Below are positions 1 to 5,322 of a DNA stretch of 8,149 nucleotides, in pieces; positions within the stretch are counted from its first letter, which is position 1; every line of letters begins with the position of its first letter. Source of the DNA: Veillonella sp. (lineage in GTDB: Bacteria > Bacillota > Negativicutes > Veillonellales > Veillonellaceae); assembly GCA_022737715.1 (NCBI GenBank), contig JAIITD010000074.1, positions 1 through 8,149 on the forward strand, given 5' to 3'. Under the pieces are notes generated by a model. That model was not told the origin of the DNA. It searched no databases and saw only the letters and a list, made by a program, of their open reading frames with translations. The position numbers were made by a program, and so were the translations under genes.

Positions 1-42
1 CTCGTCACCCCATTGAGTGCCGATAACCATACTTGTTGCCAT
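1..42 (-). CDS. purA: Adenylosuccinate synthetase, first 14 codons (partial)
   Basis: The minus strand from 42 to the window edge reads MATSMVIGTQWGDE. This matches the N-terminus of adenylosuccinate synthetase, whose first strand and GTP-binding loop begin with VIGTQWGDEGKGK; the Asp of WGDE is a catalytic residue in this family. The enzyme joins IMP and aspartate using GTP, the first step from IMP to AMP, in the cytosol. The ATG at 42 is preceded by GGAGG (51-55) with an 8-base spacer, which fixes the start. The rest of the gene lies outside the window. Its partner purB is on the same strand at 1931-3226, with an MFS gene and a tandem repeat array between them. The call rests on a short but very characteristic stretch. 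Confidence 0.9.
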   Translation of the reverse strand, partial: MATSMVIGTQWGDE

Positions 43-84
43 ATCTATGTCCTCCAATTGTGAAAGTCAAATTAATCCATAGTT

Positions 85-113
85 ATTATACAACATAATG
101 GCAAAGCACGGAA
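85..113 (-). promoter_or_regulatory. Candidate purA promoter
   Basis: On the minus strand a perfect TATAAT lies at 90-85, about 43 bases upstream of the purA ATG. With a 17-base spacer the -35 position (113-108) reads TTCCGT, a poor match to TTGACA, so the promoter may be weak or activator-dependent. The tandem palindrome array begins about 20 bases further upstream, which is a suitable position for regulator binding. The -10 is convincing; the -35 is not. Confidence 0.4.
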
Positions 114-130
114 TGACTAAATAAAGAGTT

Positions 131-456
131 TAATCTAAACACACCTATATATGTGCCCTTACGAATTAGAACAGGCCTGTAGTAATTCTAAAGATAGGGA
201 TATAAGGTCCCCTACAAATTAGTACACGCCTGTTCTAATTCTAAAAACAGGCATATAGGGGCCCCTCCTACAAATTAGTACACGCCTGTTCTAATTCCAA
301 AACAGGGATATATGGCCCCTCCTACAAATTAGTACACGTCTGTTCTAATTCTACAAACAGGGTTATAGGGGCCCCTAAAAATTAGAACAGGCCTGTTCTA
401 ATTTTAAAGACGTATATTATACATCCCCAAGAATTAGCACAAGCCTGTACTGTATA
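131..456. repeat. Tandem array of ~54-base palindromic units upstream of purA
   Basis: Unit starts can be placed at 161, 214, 270, 324, 377 and 429, giving periods of 53, 56, 54, 53 and 52 bases; 131-160 resembles the second half of another unit. Each full unit has two modules. The first is a 24-28-base palindrome of the form AATTAG-N-ACA-N-GC-N-TGT-N-CTAATT. The second is a spacer ending in ATATAGGGGCCCCT or a variant, with AGGGGCCCCT itself palindromic (257-266 and 367-376). Units 2-4 are nearly identical; the outer units (1, 5, 6) are degenerate, as expected for an array expanded from the middle. The array fills the gap between the exporter stop (466) and the purA promoter. I do not recognise the family. 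Possibilities are multiple operator sites for a dimeric regulator, a structured RNA leader, or a selfish intergenic repeat. Confidence 0.9.
378..405. repeat. Perfect 28-base palindrome in array unit 5
   Basis: The dyad centre lies between 391 and 392 (GG|CC), and all 14 base pairs outward match, from AGAACAGG through AATT to AAAA at the edge. It is the only perfect copy; the others carry two mismatched pairs. It lies 61-88 bases beyond the exporter stop codon and could act as a protein-binding dyad. As RNA, with the adjacent AGGGGCCCCT, it could form a hairpin that helps end exporter transcription. No clear T-tract follows the stem beyond the T residues of its own arm. Confidence 0.8.
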
Positions 457-465
457 ACAATTATT

Positions 466-1617
466 TTATTTTGGTTCTTTCAACCAGAAGCTCATTAATA
501 ACCCGATTGCGCCAACAGGTATCAAGGTCATTAATGCTGTTTGTACATCGTAAATATCTGCTAAATGTCCAATATAAGGTGCTACGAGGCCACCTAATGT
601 AATGCCAAGCCCTAAGGTAATGCCTGATGCAAAACCTGCATTTTTAGCCAGGTATTTTTGACCTAACACAGTAATAGGTCCATATTGTGAGAATACGCCA
701 AAGGCCATTGGTATCATGGCGCCAAAGAAGCCCCAGATGTTAGGCACAAAGATAAACACTAAGACAGATGGCAAGAAGATAAGATTGCCTAAGCGAACTG
801 TTTTAAGGAAACCTAATTTATCAGATAGTGCCCCACCCATATAGGTGAGGACAGCGCCCATTGCAAAGTACATCGTTAAAGCTAAACTCGATGCACTGGC
901 TTCGCCGTTGATAACTGTAATATACAGAATAGGAATAAAAATCGATAATACGGAGAACAAAATTGATCGAGATGCGATAACGAAAAATAGCTTCGTAAAA
1001 CTCACCCAATCGTTTATGCCCGTATTTGCACCCTTAATTGGGCTTTCACATTCACGCACATCACCGGTTTCAGTCGTATTTCCTGTGAAAGCATATAGAT
1101 ATAGCAACACACCGAGCGCGGCAATAACCGTAAACACCCAGAGGAATTGAGCGCCAAAAACATAGACGCCACCAGCAATGAGCGGGCCTAAAGCAAACCC
1201 AGCGCTACCACCAACCGCAAAGCGCCCCATGGCATTGCCAATTTCATGAGATTGTGTACGATTCACAAGTAGAGCCGCCTCAGGATGAAATAGTGCAGCC
1301 CCGACCCCAGACATAAGCGCCAAGGCCAAAATCATTTCGTAACTCGTAGCCAATGCAATGGCACTAATCGATACGAGCGTCACCGCAAAGCCTACAGGAA
1401 TAAACCACGGCACACGCCACCGATCAGCCACATATCCAAGCACAGGTTGCGCAATAGACGCCACAATAGTATTACAGAAAATAATCGCCGCCGATTGATA
1501 ATAATTGAGATTAAAATTAGCAATAAAAAATGGTATCAATGCAGCGAGAGAACCTTGACCGAAGTCGTTAATGCAATGAAAGATAGGCGGTGCGTATTTT
1601 CTTATGGTGCTTTTCAT
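466..1617 (-). CDS. MFS exporter, fosmidomycin-resistance (Fsr)-like
   Basis: A 383-residue major facilitator with about 12 predicted membrane helices. Fsr-family marks include an N-terminal H14..ND17-GQG motif followed by LAALIPFF, a motif-A-like GYVADRW at 61-67, the FHPEAA segment at 110-115, a second motif-A copy GGALSDKLG at 261-269, and the glycine-rich ASGITLGLG near 330-338. Length is normal for the family. Members are proton-coupled exporters of small hydrophilic drugs or metabolites; the substrate here cannot be read from sequence. The start was set at the ATG at 1617 because GGAGG (1626-1622) lies just upstream. The frame stays open to 1656, but that extension runs through a hairpin and lacks its own Shine-Dalgarno site. 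The gene lies between purB and purA on the same strand, separated from both by repeats, so linked transcription is doubtful. Its first codons take part in a large inverted repeat. Confidence 0.85.
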   Translation of the reverse strand: MKSTIRKYAPPIFHCINDFGQGSLAALIPFFIANFNLNYYQSAAIIFCNTIVASIAQPVLGYVADRWRVPWFIPVGFAVTLVSISAIALATSYEMILALALMSGVGAALFHPEAALLVNRTQSHEIGNAMGRFAVGGSAGFALGPLIAGGVYVFGAQFLWVFTVIAALGVLLYLYAFTGNTTETGDVRECESPIKGANTGINDWVSFTKLFFVIASRSILFSVLSIFIPILYITVINGEASASSLALTMYFAMGAVLTYMGGALSDKLGFLKTVRLGNLIFLPSVLVFIFVPNIWGFFGAMIPMAFGVFSQYGPITVLGQKYLAKNAGFASGITLGLGITLGGLVAPYIGHLADIYDVQTALMTLIPVGAIGLLMSFWLKEPK

Positions 1618-1773
1618 GTATCCTCCAGATTGCGGTGATGGTATCGACAAAAACACTCCACCGGCCGGGTCTGCTTCGCCCTTTCGGGCTTCGCAGGGCC
1701 AAAGTCATGTTTTTATCGATACCATCACCTTTCCTATGTACGTTATCTAATAAAAGCGCCATAAGAAAATACG
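1593..1773. repeat. Large quasi-palindrome spanning the MFS start and leader
   Basis: Two nested sets of arms share nearly the same centre. Outer arms 1593-1614 and 1752-1773 are complementary over 22 bases with one non-Watson-Crick pair; the left arm is coding sequence for the exporter's first residues. Inner arms 1634-1655 and 1708-1729 (GGTGATGGTATCG...) match over 22 bases with one mismatch, which becomes a G-U pair in minus-strand RNA. The core 1663-1700 adds GGCC/GGCC, CTGC/GCAG and GCCC-TTTC-GGGC stems. The whole can fold into a roughly 180-base structure in the exporter mRNA leader. It has no ORF of its own and no target-site duplication that I can see. Confidence 0.85.
1622..1626 (-). 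promoter_or_regulatory. Shine-Dalgarno site deciding the MFS start
   Basis: GGAGG is four bases upstream of the ATG at 1617, a rather short spacer. In the folded leader it falls in the unpaired interval between an outer stem (1593-1614 with 1752-1773) and an inner stem (1634-1655 with 1708-1729), so folding could affect access to the ribosome. Confidence 0.7.
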
Positions 1774-1807
1774 GCACTTGCTGTAAATAAAATAAGAGTC
1801 TGTCCCT

Positions 1808-1951
1808 ATGGCCCGTTTCGGCATAGAAGGTTTAATGCAAAAAGGATGGTCCGTTCAGAAAACGACTTCGGGCTCCGCGTAGCGCAGTAGCGTGTCGGCT
1901 TTCTGGACGGACCATCCTGAACATTAAGGATTATAGGCCGAAACGAGCCAT
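1808..1951. repeat. Large quasi-palindrome spanning the purB 3' end
   Basis: The last codons of purB (1934-1951, complement of CGTTTCGGC and flanks) recur inverted at 1808-1825, with 16 of 18 positions paired (mismatches at 1813/1946 and 1823/1936). Further in, TTAATG at 1832-1837 pairs with CATTAA at 1922-1927, and then comes the terminator stem 1843-1866 with 1894-1918. A copy of the gene's end has therefore been placed in opposite orientation beyond its terminator. This is the same design as the neighbouring element at 1593-1773, which mirrors the other gene's start. About 30 bases separate the two elements. Confidence 0.8.
1843..1918 (-). terminator. purB intrinsic terminator with a very long stem
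   Basis: Read on the minus strand, AGGATGGTCCGT begins 12 bases after the purB stop and pairs with ACGGACCATCCT, followed by TTTTT-G (the last stem base plus the following Ts). The stem continues through CAGAAA and CGAC segments for about 24 pairs with one G-U pair and small bulges. It closes a 27-base loop at 1867-1893 that contains GC-rich text. The T-run and stem make this a strong terminator for purB and argue against read-through into the exporter. Confidence 0.8.
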
Positions 1952-3226
1952 TATTGTATCTACGTGTTTCAATAGTTTATAAGGATCGAAGCATGCGTCG
2001 ATTTCTTCGTCGGTCATGTATTTTTTGATGTTTTCATCGGATTTTAGACCTGTAGCGAAGTCTTTGCCTTCGAGCCAGCGTTCCATAGCGTGTTTTTGTA
2101 CCCAACGGTATGCTTCGTCACGTACAGCACCTTTGTCTACGAGGTGTGTCAAAATTGTTTGGCTGAATACAAGGCCACCTGTAAGGTTAAGGTTTTTAAG
2201 CATTGTTTCAGGGTATACCAACAATTTATCGATAGTACGGATTGTTAGATGAAGCATATAGTTCAACGCGATGGTTGCATCTGGTAAGATAACGCGTTCT
2301 ACAGAGCTATGGGAGATATCGCGTTCATGCCACAATGCTTGGTCTTCGTACGCAGATTGTGCGTAACCACGCAACAAACGAGCCATACCGCAAATTCTTT
2401 CACATGTAATAGGATTGCGTTTATGAGGCATAGCGGAAGAGCCTTTTTGTTTAGGGCTGAAGTATTCTTCGGCTTCGCGCACTTCGGTACGTTGCAAGTG
2501 ACGGATTTCCAAAGCGATTTTATCCAATGTACCGCCTACAACAGCGATAGTGGACAATAATTCAGCATGGCGGTCACGTTGTACGACTTGTGTGGCAATT
2601 TTAACAGGTTCAAGACCGAGTTTTTCACATACATATTGTTCTACGAATGGATCGATGTTGGAGTATGTGCCAACAGCGCCGGATAATTTACCAACGGCAA
2701 CGCTTTTACGAGCGTGTTCCATGCGTTCGATATCGCGTTCTACCTCTGCCATCCAAAGGCAAAGTTTTAAACCGAATGTAGTAGGTTCGCCATGAATACC
2801 GTGAGTACGGCCAATCATAGGCGTATGTTTGAATTCTGCAGCGCGACGGCGCAATACAGCGTGTAATTGTTTCAAATCTTCGATTAGGATATCGCAAGAT
2901 TGTTTCATCATATAGCCAAGTGCAGTATCCTTAACGTCTGTGGATGTCAAGCCAAGATGAATGTATTTAGCTGCTTCTGGGCCTACATATTCGCCCACAG
3001 CAGTCACAAAGGAAATGATGTCATGATTTGTTTCACGTTCAATTTCGTGAATTCTTTCAACATCAAAATCACCCTTTTCCCGAATGATTTTTGCCGCTTC
3101 CTTCGGAATAACGCCAAGCTCAGCTTGCGCTTCAGATGCCAATGTTTCAACCAATAACATTGTGTCGAACTCGTTGCGTTCGCTCCAAATATGGCCCATT
3201 TCTTCTCGTGTATAACGTGGTATCAT
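1931..3226 (-). CDS. purB: Adenylosuccinate lyase
   Basis: A full-length 431-residue member of the fumarase/aspartase superfamily, the usual length for the bacterial short-form PurB. It splits SAICAR to AICAR plus fumarate in IMP synthesis and adenylosuccinate to AMP plus fumarate; it acts in the cytosol as a homotetramer. Visible marks: TNHD at 66-69, HLGLTSTD at 90-97, RTHGIHGEPT at 140-149 with the probable general acid His142, QRDRHAE at 216-222, and the superfamily signature GSSAMPHKRNP at 262-272 carrying the catalytic Ser of the mobile loop. The ATG at 3226 has AAAGGAGA at 3238-3231 and a good promoter upstream. It appears to be transcribed alone, since a strong terminator follows its stop. 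Its last codons are mirrored in the downstream quasi-palindrome. Confidence 0.97.
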   Translation of the reverse strand: MIPRYTREEMGHIWSERNEFDTMLLVETLASEAQAELGVIPKEAAKIIREKGDFDVERIHEIERETNHDIISFVTAVGEYVGPEAAKYIHLGLTSTDVKDTALGYMMKQSCDILIEDLKQLHAVLRRRAAEFKHTPMIGRTHGIHGEPTTFGLKLCLWMAEVERDIERMEHARKSVAVGKLSGAVGTYSNIDPFVEQYVCEKLGLEPVKIATQVVQRDRHAELLSTIAVVGGTLDKIALEIRHLQRTEVREAEEYFSPKQKGSSAMPHKRNPITCERICGMARLLRGYAQSAYEDQALWHERDISHSSVERVILPDATIALNYMLHLTIRTIDKLLVYPETMLKNLNLTGGLVFSQTILTHLVDKGAVRDEAYRWVQKHAMERWLEGKDFATGLKSDENIKKYMTDEEIDACFDPYKLLKHVDTIMARFGL

Positions 3227-3269
3227 GATGTCTCCTTTGCATGGTGAAAGCTAGATTTTTTATATAATA

Positions 3270-3298
3270 ATTGTACCATATGTAAAAGCTTGGTTCAA
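3270..3298 (-). promoter_or_regulatory. purB promoter
   Basis: On the minus strand, TTGAAC (3298-3293) and TACAAT (3275-3270) are separated by exactly 17 bases, each one or two mismatches from the sigma-A/sigma-70 consensus. Transcription would start near 3263, giving a leader of under 40 bases before the ATG at 3226. I see no purine riboswitch or PurR-like box in this short leader. Confidence 0.65.
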
Positions 3299-3572
3299 TA
3301 AATCTCGCACAATTTTCCGAATAATATATATATTAGCATTTCTTAATGTTCGGTATTTTCTGTAATTAAGTTGAAATTGTACTAATAATTTCATACCGCA
3401 TATACAATTCGACATATAATTTCTATCTGGCAGTATATTTCTCTTTCGACATTTTATTTCGGCATTGTATTTATATATAGATTGATTTGTAATTTGTTAT
3501 TATAATAGTAATGTATAAATAAGTTATATATCGTATCAACATACTAATCATATATCCATATAGGAGTACATC
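3299..3572. other. AT-rich divergent intergenic region
   Basis: This separates purB from the plus-strand membrane-protein gene. It is very AT-rich and holds no supported ORF. Between about 3398 and 3475 a loose motif recurs, with CGACAT, GGCAGT, CGACAT and GGCATT each followed by a T/A run ending in TTTC or TTTAT; it is too degenerate to call a repeat family. A TATAAT at 3501-3506 is a possible -10 for the plus-strand gene, but no -35 lies at a proper distance. Confidence 0.5.
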
Positions 3573-3977
3573 ATGGCGAAGAAACAACGCAAAGAACGCA
3601 TACAACAACCTAAAGAATCTCAAATAGCAGGGACTTTGATGAAATTATTTTTCCTCATCAGTTTTGTCGTCCTCGGCCTATTCGTGTTTAACGATATGCC
3701 TATCAACTGGATTTTAGGTGTATATGTAATCGATATCTTAGTGTCGCTCGTATATGTGGCTTTCAACAGAAACCGCATCACCACATCCGATGTGGTGCAC
3801 ACGAATGTGCGTCGCATCGTGGCTTTCTTGATTATGCTCATCACCATGTTCTTCTACGCCTTTGCATTGTGGCGCGTCGATCAATATACTACACAAATGC
3901 AAGTGACATTGTTCATCGGTGGCGTCATCATTTACTATGCGGTGTTCAATAGCACGAAAACGGCTTTAAAAAAGTAA
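3573..3977 (+). CDS. Hypothetical four-helix inner-membrane protein
   Basis: A 134-residue protein that I do not recognise. The first 20 residues are charged and basic (MAKKQRKERIQQPKESQ), so the N-terminus is probably cytosolic. Four hydrophobic stretches follow at about 22-39, 46-64, 81-100 and 109-126, with short basic loops (NRNR at 66-69, RR at 80-81), leaving both ends inside by the positive-inside rule. There is no signal peptide cleavage site, metal motif or catalytic motif. The ATG has AGGAG at 3562-3566 with a six-base spacer, and the coding sequence runs cleanly to TAA. It is the only plus-strand gene here, lies alone between divergent purB and the convergent tonB-like gene, and ends before a bidirectional terminator. 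Size and topology would fit a small accessory subunit or a DUF membrane protein; no function is inferred. Confidence 0.8.
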   Translation: MAKKQRKERIQQPKESQIAGTLMKLFFLISFVVLGLFVFNDMPINWILGVYVIDILVSLVYVAFNRNRITTSDVVHTNVRRIVAFLIMLITMFFYAFALWRVDQYTTQMQVTLFIGGVIIYYAVFNSTKTALKK

Positions 3978-4048
3978 GTAGTTGAACCGCTGATTCATAA
4001 CATAGCACGTAGTCGAACAATGGATTTCTAAAATAGCATGTAGTGCGC
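3978..4048 (+). repeat. Short degenerate 31-base direct repeat
   Basis: GTAGTTGAAC (3978-3987) and GTAGTCGAAC (4009-4018) are 31 bases apart, and GTAGTGCGC at 4040 starts a third, incomplete copy another 31 bases on. CATAGCAC and AATAGCAT end the first two units. It lies between the membrane-protein stop codon and the bidirectional terminator. No function is apparent. Confidence 0.5.
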
Positions 4049-4054
4049 ATAACA

Positions 4055-4102
4055 AAAGAGGCATATCTTACATACGTTCTTGTATGTTAGGTATGCCTCT
4101 TT
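4055..4102. terminator. Bidirectional intrinsic terminator
   Basis: AAAGAGGCATA (4055-4065) pairs with TATGCCTCTTT (4092-4102), and ACATAC (4070-4075) with GTATGT (4082-4087), closing a tiny loop. A-runs and T-runs at the two feet let it work on both strands, ending the plus-strand membrane-protein transcript and the minus-strand exbB-exbD-tonB transcript. The right foot overlaps the TAA stop codon (4103-4101) of the tonB-like gene. Confidence 0.85.
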
Positions 4103-4913
4103 ATTGTCCTAGTACGACAGGAATGGCAAGGGATACGACTTGTCCTCGTTTATTGACAATGCTACCACTAGTCTTGATGATACGGATGGCTTCGTCTCGT
4201 ACATCGGGAGGAACGGAATCCTCTACGATACGCGGTGTATTAACACCGACAATGACATTGCCATTGGCGTCAAAGTTAACGCGCACAACGGCTTCGCCGC
4301 GCACGGATGAAGATTGGCCTTGTTCTTTCACTTGGCGCAAATATTCCGTAGGATTAATATCCGATTGTTCAAGCCATGCCCGTTGACCCGGCGTCAGCAA
4401 ATTAAGCGCATCTGCAAAAAAGGATAGGTCTTTATCTGTATTGTCGCGACCATTACCTTGTGCATTGGGGTCCGTCGATACGTCGTTGCCTACTAATTTC
4501 TTTTGTTGTTCCTGTTTTTGATGGGTTACAACACCTGTCTCACCGCCAGTGGCCTCAGATTCAATAGCCTTTGGAACAGCCCATTCCCGTTTTGTAGTCG
4601 GTGCTGGTTGTTCTGTGTCTATCTTTTTCTGTGGTTCTACGGTGTTAACAGGCGGTTTAGTTTCTTGTGTCTGGGCTACCGACGCAGGTGCATCGGCAGG
4701 CGGTTTTGCCTCCTCTGACGGCGGCGTTACCGTTGGATGCTCCTCGGCGTGTTCGCTTTCACCAGCATCAGCCAAATCAAAGCTAATTTCAGCCGCCTCT
4801 TGTCCTGCACCAGTACCGCCCATGCCCTTTAGTGAAAGCCCCATCCCCGTTATCATGAGGATGCTGATACACAGGGATATCAAAAACGGTCGAAAATAAT
4901 GCGATTCAAACAT
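4101..4913 (-). CDS. TonB-like energy transducer
   Basis: A 270-residue protein with TonB layout: an N-terminal membrane anchor at about 7-28, a Pro/Glu/Lys-rich periplasmic linker at about 55-110, a polar stretch, and a compact C-terminal domain from about 204 (GEAVVRVNFDANGNV...) resembling TonB/TolA C-domains. With ExbB and ExbD it would carry proton-motive-force energy to outer-membrane receptors. The ATG at 4913 starts four bases after the exbD stop, with GGAAGTGA just upstream; the upstream in-frame GTG at 4940 lies inside exbD and is less likely. The anchor LISLCIS aligns with LLSVCIH of E. coli TonB, keeping Ser and Cys, but has Ser17 in place of His20. The usual SSG and YP motifs of the C-domain are not obvious. 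A TolA-like or specialised TonB role is possible. Confidence 0.75.
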   Translation of the reverse strand: MFESHYFRPFLISLCISILMITGMGLSLKGMGGTGAGQEAAEISFDLADAGESEHAEEHPTVTPPSEEAKPPADAPASVAQTQETKPPVNTVEPQKKIDTEQPAPTTKREWAVPKAIESEATGGETGVVTHQKQEQQKKLVGNDVSTDPNAQGNGRDNTDKDLSFFADALNLLTPGQRAWLEQSDINPTEYLRQVKEQGQSSSVRGEAVVRVNFDANGNVIVGVNTPRIVEDSVPPDVRDEAIRIIKTSGSIVNKRGQVVSLAIPVVLGQ

Positions 4914-4917
4914 AGAA

Positions 4918-5322
4918 TCACTTCCGATCCGTAGCGACACTAATGTACTTAGCGCCGTTTACTTTCAGCATATCGAGAAGGGCGATGACCTCGTTGTAAT
5001 ACACATCCTTAGACGCGCGAATGACAAAGGCCTGACGCGGCGTGGTCCGCACGATATCCTGCACCTCTTGAGACAGATTGTCCGCAGAAATTTCGCGGTT
5101 ATCGATATAAAGTTTATGTGATGTGGTAAGGGTAATGATGATCGGCTCAATGGATTTAGCCGTCGAAGTCGATGTGGATGGTAGATTTAACGGGATTTGT
5201 TGCTCCGTATTCATGTATAAGGTGCCGACCATGAAGAATACCAATAGGAAAAATACGATATCAATCATAGGGATGATCATGATGGTCGGTTCTTTTTTCA
5301 CTCCTAATGTGCGGCGTCTCAT
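4918..5322 (-). CDS. exbD: ExbD/TolR-family biopolymer transport protein
   Basis: A 134-residue ExbD/TolR protein of typical length: a short basic cytosolic N-terminus (MRRRTLGVKK), a single membrane helix at about 15-36, and a periplasmic domain to the C-terminus. PMIDIVFFLLVFF at 18-30 holds the conserved membrane Asp21 that carries protons in this family. The periplasmic domain shows the usual pattern ending in VIRASKDVYYNEVIALLDML, equivalent to the D.....Y..V...M region of ExbD. It forms the motor with ExbB. The ATG overlaps the exbB stop in an ATGA arrangement (5322-5319), so the two are translationally coupled; the tonB-like ATG follows its TGA by four bases. TolR is the alternative name, but the absence of TolB/Pal nearby and the TonB-like partner favour ExbD. 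Confidence 0.88.
   Translation of the reverse strand: MRRRTLGVKKEPTIMIIPMIDIVFFLLVFFMVGTLYMNTEQQIPLNLPSTSTSTAKSIEPIIITLTTSHKLYIDNREISADNLSQEVQDIVRTTPRQAFVIRASKDVYYNEVIALLDMLKVNGAKYISVATDRK

Noticed and set aside
384..399. LexA/DinR box in AGAACAGGCCTGTTCT
   Set aside because: The Gram-positive LexA site is GAAC-N4-GTTC; here the half-sites are six bases apart, and the dyad extends well beyond them.
131..456. CRISPR array
   Set aside because: Both halves of each ~54-base unit are conserved, so there are no unique spacers, and there are no cas genes in the window.
1618..1656. Longer exporter N-terminus starting at 1656
   Set aside because: The extra 13 codons lie within the leader palindrome, while GGAGG directly precedes the ATG at 1617.
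1593..1951. Insertion sequence or MITE pair
   Set aside because: The two elements have different arm sequences, no transposase and no visible target-site duplications; arms include neighbouring gene sequence, unlike a simple inserted element.
3227..3269. Purine riboswitch or PurR site before purB
   Set aside because: The predicted leader is under 40 bases and contains no recognisable aptamer; no CCGAAC-type PurR box was seen.
4549..4899. Plus-strand ORF of 116 codons opposite the tonB-like gene
   Set aside because: It is a shadow of the Pro/Glu/Ala-rich linker on the other strand, without a convincing ribosome site or protein-like pattern.
4914..4940. GTG start at 4940 for the tonB-like gene
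   Set aside because: It lies inside exbD with no ribosome site; the ATG at 4913 follows the exbD stop with GGAAGTGA upstream and gives a normal membrane anchor.
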